In this document: in pieces, positions 45,484 to 52,999 of the stretch
Position numbering within the stretch: the stretch's first letter is position 1
Layout of the letters: every line of letters begins with the position of its first letter
Source of the DNA: Flavobacteriales bacterium
Lineage (GTDB): Bacteria; Bacteroidota; Bacteroidia; Flavobacteriales_F; PHOS-HE28
DNA: 64,000 nucleotides
Reading direction: 5' to 3'
Assembly: GCA_016702645.1 (NCBI GenBank)
Contig: JADJDP010000048.1
Location: 1-64,000 of the forward strand
Made by a program: the position numbers and the translations under genes
Notes under the pieces: generated by a model
Database searches by the model: none
Seen by the model: the letters and a program-made list of their open reading frames with translations, nothing else
Told to the model about the DNA's origin: nothing

Positions 45484-46476
45484 ATGAGCAAACAGTTCCT
45501 CGTCATCCAGACCGCCTTCCTGGGCGATGCCGTGTTGGTGACGAGCATCGTCGAAAAGCTCCATGCCTTCTTTCCGGACGCGGCGATCGACCTCGTCGTG
45601 CGAAAAGGGAACGAGGGGCTGTTCGATCAGCATCCCTTCTTGCGTCGGCTGCACATTTGGGATAAACGCAAGGGCAAAACGAAGGCGCTCTTCAACTTGA
45701 TAGGTGCACTGCGCAAGACGGAATACGAACACATCATCAACGCACAACGCTTCTTCAGCACGGGATTGATGACCATTCTCGCCCGAGGGAAAGAAAAGAT
45801 CGGCTACGACAAGAATCCGCTCAGCTTCCTGTTCACGCGCAAGGTGAAGCATGTGATCGGGGATGGGCGACACGAAGTGGACCGGCTGAATGCGTTGATC
45901 GAGCACCTGACCGACGGATCACGGCCATTGCCTCGCCTCTACCCTGCAGAAAAACACCAGGCAGAGGCTCATGCCCACATGGGCACATGGTCACATGGGC
46001 ACATGTCCTACGTCTGCATCGCACCAGCCTCCGTTTGGTTCACCAAGCAGTGGCCCGAGGAGAAGTGGGGCGAGCTGATCACGTCCCTACCATCGAACCT
46101 TCGCGTGCTGCTCATCGGTGCGCCAGGAGATGTTCCGATGTGCGAACGCATCGTGAAAGCGTCAGGTCGTGGCGAGATCCTCGCAGGCAAGCTCTCGCTC
46201 CTCGCTACGGCAGCGCTGATGGAGCGCGCTATGATGAACTATGTGAACGACAGCGCCCCACTGCACATCACCAGTGCGATGAACGCGCCGGCAACGGCGG
46301 TCTTCTGCAGCACAGTACCCGCGTTCGGCTTCGGTCCGCTGCGCGAGAACGGTCGCATCGTGGAAACCAGCGAGAAGCTCGATTGCCGACCTTGTGGATT
46401 GCATGGATACAAGGCGTGTCCGAAGGGGCATTTCAAATGCGCATTATCGATAGATCCTAGCATAGCATTGACCTAG
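45484..46476 (+). CDS. Glycosyltransferase family 9 (lipopolysaccharide heptosyltransferase-like)
   Basis: About 330 residues, GT-B fold. The N-terminus FLVIQTAFLGDAVLVTSIVEKL is typical of GT9. The nucleotide-sugar region has IAPASVWFTKQWPEEKWGEL, and NDSAPLHITSAMNAPATAVF is the GT9 donor motif. It likely adds a heptose or related sugar to the lipid A core. Residues about 163-176 (HAHMGTWSHGHMSY) are encoded by a CACATG repeat related to one beside lon. This looks like an in-frame insertion between the two domains. Cysteine-rich C-terminus (DCRPCGLHGYKACPKGHFKC) is common in Bacteroidota GT9. Confidence 0.87.
   Translation: MSKQFLVIQTAFLGDAVLVTSIVEKLHAFFPDAAIDLVVRKGNEGLFDQHPFLRRLHIWDKRKGKTKALFNLIGALRKTEYEHIINAQRFFSTGLMTILARGKEKIGYDKNPLSFLFTRKVKHVIGDGRHEVDRLNALIEHLTDGSRPLPRLYPAEKHQAEAHAHMGTWSHGHMSYVCIAPASVWFTKQWPEEKWGELITSLPSNLRVLLIGAPGDVPMCERIVKASGRGEILAGKLSLLATAALMERAMMNYVNDSAPLHITSAMNAPATAVFCSTVPAFGFGPLRENGRIVETSEKLDCRPCGLHGYKACPKGHFKCALSIDPSIALT
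45970..46010 (+). repeat. CACATG-rich 41-base repeat, copy inside the GT9 gene
   Basis: Related gaplessly to 41554-41594. Its internal unit CACATGGGCACATG is partly tandem. It is read in frame as His/Met/Gly-rich residues, so it does not break the gene. Confidence 0.55.
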
Positions 46477-46495
46477 ACCACCTGACCTTCGCAGC

Positions 46496-47275
46496 ATGAC
46501 CTACGAGAAGCTCCTCTTCACCACCGCCGACGGTGTGGCCACGCTCACCCTCAACCGGCCGGACAAGCTCAACAGCTTCGACCGGCAGATGTCAATGGAG
46601 GTGATCCATGCTTTGGACACGTGCGCAGCGGATGCGACCGTGCGCGCCATGCTCATCACTGGAGCTGGGCGCGCTTTCTCAGCAGGTCAGGATCTGGCCG
46701 AGGCGATCGCGCCCGGAACCAAGATCGAGGACATCCTCACCACGCAATACAACCCGATCGTGCGCCGCATCCGTGATCTGAAAAAGCCGGTGATCGCAGC
46801 GGTGAACGGTGTTGCCGCAGGAGCTGGCGCGAACATCGCCTTCGCGTGCGACCTGGTTATCGCAGCAGAGAGCGCCAGCTTCATCCAGAGCTTCATCAAC
46901 ATCGGCTTGATCCCCGACAGCGGCGGCACCTTCACCCTACCCCGGCTCGTGGGCATGCAACGCGCGTTCGGACAGATGATACTCGCACCGAAGGTGACCG
47001 CTAAGGAAGCCGAAGCTCAGGGAATGATCTGGAAATGCGCCGGCGATACCGAATTGATGAACGAGGCTGCTGCGCTTGCTCAGAAGCTCGCGGTCATGCC
47101 AACAAAGGCCATCGCGCTCACCAAGGAAGCGTTGAACCGCTCGATGACGAACAGCCTCACCCAGCAGCTCGATGTGGAGAACGAACTGCAGACGATCGCG
47201 GGCCGCAGCCATGACTACAGCGAAGGCGTAAAGGCGTTCCTGGAGAAAAGGAAACCGGTGTATCGGGGAGACTGA
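46496..47275 (+). CDS. paaG: Enoyl-CoA hydratase/isomerase, PaaG-like
   Basis: 259 residues of the crotonase fold. The oxyanion-hole segments are AFSAGQDLAEA and NGVAAGAGANIAFACDL. The active-site region INIGLIPDSGGTFTLPRLVG includes an Asp typical of PaaG (1,2-epoxyphenylacetyl-CoA isomerase) rather than a standard hydratase. The next gene is the partner dehydrogenase. TTCGCAGC abuts its ATG, as in paaH. PaaG is the best guess; generic beta-oxidation is possible since the ring-epoxidase genes are not in the window. Confidence 0.8.
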   Translation: MTYEKLLFTTADGVATLTLNRPDKLNSFDRQMSMEVIHALDTCAADATVRAMLITGAGRAFSAGQDLAEAIAPGTKIEDILTTQYNPIVRRIRDLKKPVIAAVNGVAAGAGANIAFACDLVIAAESASFIQSFINIGLIPDSGGTFTLPRLVGMQRAFGQMILAPKVTAKEAEAQGMIWKCAGDTELMNEAAALAQKLAVMPTKAIALTKEALNRSMTNSLTQQLDVENELQTIAGRSHDYSEGVKAFLEKRKPVYRGD

Positions 47276-47297
47276 TCGAAGCAACGATCCGCTGCCC

Positions 47298-47306
47298 CAT
47301 CTTCGC
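47298..47306 (+). promoter_or_regulatory. -7-like block CATCTTCGC directly before paaH
   Basis: CATCTTCGC ends 3 bases before the ATG at 47310, in the 34-base gap after paaG. The same TTCGCTGCATG run precedes aroC. It may be a separate, leaderless promoter for the second gene. Confidence 0.35.
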
Positions 47307-47309
47307 TGC

Positions 47310-48476
47310 ATGGACAAGTCGATGAAGGTCGCCGTGATCGGCGCAGGTACCATGGGTAGTGGGATCGCCCAAGTAGCAGCACAGGCTGGTCATTCGGTGC
47401 AGCTGTTCGACACGCGGGTCGATGCCGTGACCAAAGCGCTCGACGCTTTGAACAAGACCTTCAGCAAACTGGTTGAAAAAGGGAAGCTGAGCGCGGATGA
47501 AGCCAAAACGACCCTCGGTCGCATATCGCCCTGCATTGACCTGAAGGAACTCGCTCGTTGCGGCTTGGTGATCGAAGCGATCGTCGAGGACCTGTCGATC
47601 AAGAAAAAGCTCTTCACCGATCTGGAGGCGATCCTCGCCAAGGACGCCGCGCTCGCTACGAACACATCCTCGCTTTCGGTCACGGCCATCGCGGGTGCAT
47701 GCGCAACGCCTGAACGTGTCATCGTCCTGCACTTCTTCAACCCGGCTCCACTCCTTCCATTGGTTGAAGTGGTTCCCGGCATTGCCACGGGCGAAGGGCT
47801 GCCCGCGCACTGCATGGAATTGATGAAGGCGTGGGGGAAAACACCCGTGTTGTGCAAGGACACACCGGGCTTCATCGTGAATCGCGTCGCACGCCCGTTC
47901 TATGGGGAGGCACTGCGCATCTACGAGGAGGGTCTCGCTGACATGGTCACCATCGACCACGCGATGAGAAGCGTTGGTGGCTTCAAGATGGGCCCGTTCG
48001 AATTGATGGACCTCATCGGCAACGACATCAACTTCGCGGTCACGAAAAGCGTGTTCGAAGCCTTCTTCTTCGATCCACGCTACCGGCCGAGCATCACTCA
48101 GCAGCGACAGGTGGAAAGCGGACGTTTGGGTCGCAAGAGCGGACGCGGCTACTACGTTCACACAGATGGTGCCGTCCAACCTGCACCCAAGAACGACCTT
48201 CAACTCCTCGAGGACATCTGTTGGCGCATTCTGGTGATGCTCATCAACGAAGCCGTCGATGCCCTCAACCTCGGCATTGCAAGCCGGGATGATCTGGACC
48301 TGGCCATGACCAAGGGGGTGAACTACCCCAAAGGTCTGCTTCGTTGGGCGGACGAGAAAGGACTGGCGCATTGCCTTTCCACCTTGGAGCGCTTGCAGGC
48401 CGAGTACGGCGAGGACCGCTACCGCCCGTCCCCACTGCTGCGCCGCATGGTGCGCGAGAGCAGGACCTTCCACTGA
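47310..48476 (+). CDS. paaH: 3-Hydroxyacyl-CoA dehydrogenase, PaaH/PaaC-like
   Basis: 388 residues. The NAD-binding Rossmann motif VAVIGAGTMGSGIAQVAAQAG is read as VIGAGTMGSGIAQ. The catalytic region has VLHFFNPAPLLPLVEVV and DTPGFIVNRVARPF. Two C-terminal helical domains follow (MGPFELMDLIGND, then a second at about 290-380), the arrangement of single-function dehydrogenases of phenylacetate and fatty-acid oxidation. Directly downstream of the PaaG-like gene. Confidence 0.85.
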   Translation: MDKSMKVAVIGAGTMGSGIAQVAAQAGHSVQLFDTRVDAVTKALDALNKTFSKLVEKGKLSADEAKTTLGRISPCIDLKELARCGLVIEAIVEDLSIKKKLFTDLEAILAKDAALATNTSSLSVTAIAGACATPERVIVLHFFNPAPLLPLVEVVPGIATGEGLPAHCMELMKAWGKTPVLCKDTPGFIVNRVARPFYGEALRIYEEGLADMVTIDHAMRSVGGFKMGPFELMDLIGNDINFAVTKSVFEAFFFDPRYRPSITQQRQVESGRLGRKSGRGYYVHTDGAVQPAPKNDLQLLEDICWRILVMLINEAVDALNLGIASRDDLDLAMTKGVNYPKGLLRWADEKGLAHCLSTLERLQAEYGEDRYRPSPLLRRMVRESRTFH

Positions 48477-48582
48477 CCAAACTCCTTCGGATGGCTAGCC
48501 TTCTAAGGATCGATCATATTGTTTTCCATGGAAACTATTTTTGACGTTCATTTGCACCCGCAACACATCCACAACCAATTCC

Positions 48583-49212
48583 ATGAAAGCAATTCTTCTG
48601 TTCTCCACCGCGCTGGTGGCAACCACATTGGCCTCCTGCGGCGGTAATGCCGATGGCGACGTCGCGGCAGACCCCAACGCCACCGTGGTGAACTACACGA
48701 TCGACCCGGCCGCGAGCAAGCTCTCCTACTCGGGTGCAGTACTAGGCGTTAAGGCACACACGGGGAACCTCAACTTCCTGAGCGGTAACCTCACCACCGA
48801 CAAGGGTCTCCTGACAGCGGCCGAACTCGTGGTGGACATGAAGAACTACACCATGACCGACACCAACTACGCCCCCGATGGCAGTGAGCAAGGCACCAAG
48901 GCCAATCTCATGGGCCACCTGATGGGTCCTGATTTCTTCGCTGTGGACAGCTTCCCCACCGCTGCGTTGAAGATCACCAGCGTGAACGGCAATACCGCCA
49001 CGGCCGACCTGACCGTACGTGGCCGCACGCACAGCGAGACCGTAACGGACATCGTCATCACCCCGAACGCTGCGGACAGCAGCTTCACGGCGACCGGCAA
49101 GCTCAGCTTCGACCGCCAGAGATATGGAGTGAACTGGAGCAGCGGCTCCAAGGATTACGTGCTCAACGACATGATCGACATCACTGTGGAGCTTTCGGGC
49201 AAGGCCCGCTAG
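48583..49212 (+). CDS. YceI-family lipoprotein
   Basis: About 209 residues. Lipoprotein signal MKAILLFSTALVATTLASC with the lipobox Cys19. The YceI lipocalin-like barrel covers about 45-205: YTIDPAASKLSYSG, FLSGNLTTDKGLL, GPDFFAVDSFPTAALK and LSFDRQRYGVNWSSGS. YceI proteins bind isoprenoid or amphiphilic ligands in the periplasm or outer membrane. ATG at 48583 chosen by the signal peptide. A strong terminator follows. Confidence 0.9.
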   Translation: MKAILLFSTALVATTLASCGGNADGDVAADPNATVVNYTIDPAASKLSYSGAVLGVKAHTGNLNFLSGNLTTDKGLLTAAELVVDMKNYTMTDTNYAPDGSEQGTKANLMGHLMGPDFFAVDSFPTAALKITSVNGNTATADLTVRGRTHSETVTDIVITPNAADSSFTATGKLSFDRQRYGVNWSSGSKDYVLNDMIDITVELSGKAR

Positions 49213-49233
49213 GATCCGCTTGGTGAAAGTCGG

Positions 49234-49262
49234 AAAGCGCTCGCCACCCGGCGGGCGCTTTT
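49234..49262 (+). terminator. Rho-independent terminator after the YceI gene
   Basis: AAAGCGCTCGCC / GGCGGGCGCTTT forms a 12-bp stem with one G-U pair and a 4-base loop, followed by T. It lies 22 bases after the stop, before the convergent DUF2461 gene, and may work in both directions. Confidence 0.75.
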
Positions 49263-49271
49263 CGTTGGGCC

Positions 49272-49940
49272 TTACTTCAAGGCCTTGGCGAGCCACACGT
49301 TGAAAGGGCACATGGCCAGCCAATGGTCCATGAGCGCATCCATCAGCTTGGGGTCGGTCACCAGTTTCGCGGGCTTCTCGGAACCCACGTAGAACTGCTT
49401 GTTCGCGATCAACGGCTCCTTTCCGGCAGCAGCCTTGAACTCCGGTGGTAGCACTTTGTTCGCTTCGCCCTGTACCGTGCCAAAGAGCGTGGTGAACGCC
49501 TTCGATCCGATCGCCTTGCGAAAGCCCTTGCCGTCCTTCAGGATCGCTTCGCGAATAGCGAAGAGTTGTTCCTTCTCCGGCGAGTAGCAGCCGCCATAGA
49601 ACTTGACGGCCTCGGGACCGAAGGCGAAGTAGATGCCCGGTACAGCGTGGTCCTTCCTTCCGGCTGGTGAGACGATCGCGGAGGTCTCGAGTTTGTACGG
49701 CGTCTTGTCCTTGCTGAAGCGTATATCCTTGTTGATGCGGAAGATGGCCTCCTTCGCTTGGAGGTCCGCGATGCTTCTATCGTGCTTGGCGATCCTCCCG
49801 ATAGCCTCGGTGACGAAGGCCTCGAAAGGCTTCTTCACGCTGGCTTCGTACCGCTTGCGGTTCGCATCGAACCATTCCTTGTTGTTGTTCTTCGCGAGGT
49901 CCTTGAAGAACTGGTTGAAGTCGGAAGTGAACCAGGCCAT
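49272..49940 (-). CDS. DUF2461 (TIGR02453) family protein
   Basis: 222 residues. Typical features of the family are LAKNNNKEWFDANRKRYE near the N-terminus, RINKDIRFSKDKTPYK near 70 and GIYFAFGPEAVKFYGGCY near 100. The function is unknown; no signal peptide. It is divergent from ogt with 30 bases between. Confidence 0.87.
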   Translation of the reverse strand: MAWFTSDFNQFFKDLAKNNNKEWFDANRKRYEASVKKPFEAFVTEAIGRIAKHDRSIADLQAKEAIFRINKDIRFSKDKTPYKLETSAIVSPAGRKDHAVPGIYFAFGPEAVKFYGGCYSPEKEQLFAIREAILKDGKGFRKAIGSKAFTTLFGTVQGEANKVLPPEFKAAAGKEPLIANKQFYVGSEKPAKLVTDPKLMDALMDHWLAMCPFNVWLAKALK

Positions 49941-49970
49941 GCGTGCTACTTTGCGTGCAAGTTAGCCGCC

Positions 49971-50504
49971 ATGTCAGCGCAGCGAACACCCCGCTTGACC
50001 GCCCGTGAGCCGGAGCTTTTCGCTCACTTCCATGTGGTCACGATGGATTCGCCGATCGGCAAGGTGTACATCCAAAGCGATGGTGAATTGATCACCCGTG
50101 TGACCTTCGACACGCTCAAACAGCGCAGCGCGAAACCACCGCGGGTCCTGGTAGAGGCCGAAAAGCAACTGAACGCCTATTTCCTTGGCAGGCGCCGATC
50201 CTTCGAACTACCCCTTCAACGCCTGGGAACACCGTTCCAGCGCTTGGTATGGTCGGTATTGGAGGACATCCCCTTTGAAGAGGCGCGCACCTACCAGGCA
50301 CTGGCGGACCGCATCGGCGGACGTGCGGTGGCCCGCACGGTGGGCCATGCATGTGCGAGCAACCCGCTCCTGATCATCGTGCCCTGTCACCGGGTGATCG
50401 CGATGAACGGCCTGCTGACGGGTTATGCCGGTGGGCTCTGGCGCAAACGCTGGCTGCTCACCCACGAAGGGGTTTTGGAAAAGGAACTGTTCGCGGAACC
50501 GTGA
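49971..50504 (+). CDS. ogt: Methylated-DNA-protein-cysteine methyltransferase
   Basis: Repairs O6-alkylguanine by moving the alkyl group to its own cysteine. 177 residues. The acceptor Cys is in LLIIVPCHRVIAMNG. The helix-turn-helix part has GTPFQRLVWSVLEDIPFEEARTYQ in two blocks, and GRAVARTVGHACASNPL contains the arginine finger. ATG at 49971; the longer frame is antisense to DUF2461. TACTTTGC at about 49948 may be a promoter element. Confidence 0.93.
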   Translation: MSAQRTPRLTAREPELFAHFHVVTMDSPIGKVYIQSDGELITRVTFDTLKQRSAKPPRVLVEAEKQLNAYFLGRRRSFELPLQRLGTPFQRLVWSVLEDIPFEEARTYQALADRIGGRAVARTVGHACASNPLLIIVPCHRVIAMNGLLTGYAGGLWRKRWLLTHEGVLEKELFAEP

Positions 50505-50583
50505 TCCACTTCAGCCTGCGGAACGAACCGAACGCCGTTCAGGTTGTTAGGACCATTCGAACGATCTTGCCGAACGATCCGCC

Positions 50584-51483
50584 ATGAGCCACATCCTATT
50601 GCGCTTCCACATCCGCGACCTGGAACAATTCACCGGGGTGAAAGCGCATACCATTCGGGTGTGGGAGCGCCGCTACGGCCTCTTGGCCCCTGACCGCACG
50701 GATACGAACATCCGCACCTACGACCTGGACGAATTGAAGGTGATCCTGAACGTGGCCTTCCTGAACCAGCGTGGTCACAAGATCTCCCGCATCGCTGCGA
50801 TGACAGCCGACGAGCGGGAAAAACTCGTTCGCACCGCCGCGATGGAGGATCCAGGCGTCGATGGGGTCCTCAATACGCTGGTGGTCGCCATGCTCGGGTT
50901 CGAGGAACCGATCTTCGACCGGATATGCGACCGCTATGAGCAGGAACATGGATTCCGTGCCTTGGTGGAGCAGATCTTCATGATGTTGCTAGGACGCATA
51001 GGGCTGCTTTGGCAGAGCAGTGCGATCTGTCCGGCGCAGGAGCATTTCGTGAGCAATCTCATCCGACAGCGCCTGATCGGTGCCACCGCCAACCAGCCAA
51101 CGCCCACCAACACCGACTCCCTGCATGTGCTCTTTCTGCCGGACCAGGAAGTACATGAGTTGGGCTTGCTCTATGTGAACTACCTGCTCCGTTCCCACGG
51201 CAAACGCACGCTCTATCTCGGCCAAAGTGTTCCCGTCAGCGACCTGGCGCAGGTAGCCAAGATCCACGGCGGGCAACTCACCTACATCGCACAGTTCGTG
51301 GTCCATCCGTCAGCCGCCGATGCGCCGCGCTACCTTCTGGAGCTGCGACGTCAACTCCCCGAGGAACGTATGCACTTCCTCCTTGCGTTCGCCGGATCCG
51401 GTGATCTCGCGAAGAAGGATGTTCCCAGCGGCATGGAGCTGGTAACCGATGTCAGTGGGATGATCAGCGCGATCGACAGGTAG
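50584..51483 (+). CDS. MerR-type regulator with B12-binding domain (CarH/LitR-like)
   Basis: 299 residues. The MerR helix-turn-helix covers about 8-75 (FTGVKAHTIRVWERRYGLL). Residues about 95-170 form the four-helix cap with W143, then nine residues, then Glu153-His154 (LLWQSSAICPAQEHF). That W-x9-EH pattern marks CarH-type photosensors. The Rossmann cobalamin domain has the lower-ligand motif E-x-H-x-x-G at 189-194 (EVHELG), so adenosyl-B12 binding is plausible. Such proteins repress carotenoid or photolyase genes in the dark. Here the neighbours are ogt (alkylation repair) and a FAD oxidase. Confidence 0.87.
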   Translation: MSHILLRFHIRDLEQFTGVKAHTIRVWERRYGLLAPDRTDTNIRTYDLDELKVILNVAFLNQRGHKISRIAAMTADEREKLVRTAAMEDPGVDGVLNTLVVAMLGFEEPIFDRICDRYEQEHGFRALVEQIFMMLLGRIGLLWQSSAICPAQEHFVSNLIRQRLIGATANQPTPTNTDSLHVLFLPDQEVHELGLLYVNYLLRSHGKRTLYLGQSVPVSDLAQVAKIHGGQLTYIAQFVVHPSAADAPRYLLELRRQLPEERMHFLLAFAGSGDLAKKDVPSGMELVTDVSGMISAIDR

Positions 51484-51490
51484 CCGACGA

Positions 51491-52894
51491 TCACGGCAGC
51501 ACCTTGCCCGGGTTCATGATCCCCAGCGGATCGAAGACCCGTTTGATCGATCGCATCAGGTCCAACTGGACCGGGTCGAAGGCGATGTCCATGTAAGGTC
51601 GCTGGACCAGCCCGATACCATGCTCGCCGCTCAATGTGCCCCCAAGTGATACGGTGATTTCGAAGATCTCGCGTATCGCCATGGGGAGTTCCTCCTCCCA
51701 GAACTTGTCCGAAAGATCCCCGCGAATGATGTTCACGTGCAAGTTGCCGTCGCCCGCGTGACCGTAGCAGACACTGCTGAAGCCATACCGCCTGCCGATC
51801 TCCTTCACACCCGCCAACAAGCGCGGCAGTTCATAACGGGGCACCACCGTGTCCTCCTCCTTGTAAACACTGTGCGCCTTCACGCTCACGGGCACGCTGC
51901 GACGCATCTTCCACAGGGCGTCCTTCTCGGCGGTGGTTTCAGCAAAAAGGACTTCTCCGCAACCATGCGCCTCCATCACCTCAAGTATGCGTTCACAATC
52001 ACGCATGAGCATGTCGGCATGATCACCATCCACCTCGATGAGCAAATAGGCCTCCGGATCCGTGCTTAGTTGCGTGGGAAGTCCGTCGGTGAATCGCATG
52101 GTCCATGCAATGGCATCGCGCTCCATGAATTCCATGGCGCTCGGTAGAACGCCTGCGCGGAACGTGGCGCTCACTGCCTCGCACGCCTTCATGGCACTGG
52201 GGAACGGAACGAGCATGAGGCGCGTGTCCTTCGGGAGCGGAACAAGACGCAGCACTGCCCTGGTGATGATCCCGAGCGTACCCTCACTGCCCACGAGAAG
52301 CCGCGTGAGATCGTAGCCCGTGGAGTTCTTCAGCGTGTTGGCCCCGGTCCAGATCACCTCACCGTTTGGCAGCACCACTTGCAGGTTGAGGACGAAGTCG
52401 CGGGTGACGCCGTACTTCACGGCCCTTGGTCCACCGGCGTTCTCTGCTATGTTGCCGCCAATGGTGCAGCTCCCACGGCTGCTTGGATCGGGCGGATAAT
52501 AGAGCCCCTTGGCAGCCACCGCTTCCTGCAGCACTTGCGTGATCACCCCTGGCTCCACCGTCACCTGCAGGTTCTTGTCATCGATCGCAACGACCGCGTT
52601 CATGCGGTCGAGTGCCATGCCCACACCGCCATGCACACACAGTGCCCCACCGCTCAACCCGGTTCGCCCGCCGATGGGAGTAATGGGAATGGCATGCTCC
52701 GCGCATATCCGCACCACCGCAGCGACCTGTTCGGTACTTGTGGGGCGCACCACCACGGAAGGCGGGTACTGCAGGTTCTCGGTTTCATCATGGCCGTAGT
52801 GCTTCCGCTGCTCCTCATCCACCAAAAAGCCGTCACAGTCCAGCACAGCTTCAAGGGCGGCACGCACATTGGCCGGAACTGAAACGATGGTCAT
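51491..52894 (-). CDS. FAD-linked oxidase, GlcD / D-lactate dehydrogenase type
   Basis: 467 residues. The PCMH-type FAD-binding domain spans about 40-215: PITPIGGRTGLSGGAL, PPDPSSRGSCTIGGNIAENA and LVGSEGTLGIITRAVL. The C-terminal FAD oxidase cap includes VCYGHAGDGNLHVN and GGTLSGEHGIGLVQRPY, whose histidines hold metal in this family. It oxidises a 2-hydroxy acid such as glycolate or D-lactate; the exact acid is unknown. ATG at 52894 follows CATCTTCGCGGC. The gene is convergent with the MerR gene, 7 bases apart. Confidence 0.92.
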   Translation of the reverse strand: MTIVSVPANVRAALEAVLDCDGFLVDEEQRKHYGHDETENLQYPPSVVVRPTSTEQVAAVVRICAEHAIPITPIGGRTGLSGGALCVHGGVGMALDRMNAVVAIDDKNLQVTVEPGVITQVLQEAVAAKGLYYPPDPSSRGSCTIGGNIAENAGGPRAVKYGVTRDFVLNLQVVLPNGEVIWTGANTLKNSTGYDLTRLLVGSEGTLGIITRAVLRLVPLPKDTRLMLVPFPSAMKACEAVSATFRAGVLPSAMEFMERDAIAWTMRFTDGLPTQLSTDPEAYLLIEVDGDHADMLMRDCERILEVMEAHGCGEVLFAETTAEKDALWKMRRSVPVSVKAHSVYKEEDTVVPRYELPRLLAGVKEIGRRYGFSSVCYGHAGDGNLHVNIIRGDLSDKFWEEELPMAIREIFEITVSLGGTLSGEHGIGLVQRPYMDIAFDPVQLDLMRSIKRVFDPLGIMNPGKVLP

Positions 52895-52999
52895 GCCGCG
52901 AAGATGGGGATCACAAGCGGTTCCACTCCCGGCTGGTTCCCAGAACGAAGCGCCGCTTCCCACCCTACCTTTCGTCTTGGGTCCACAGTCCCTGTTGCC

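Noticed and set aside
47157..48473. 438-residue open frame on the minus strand
   Set aside because: It mirrors paaH and the end of paaG; those have complete family motifs, this has none.
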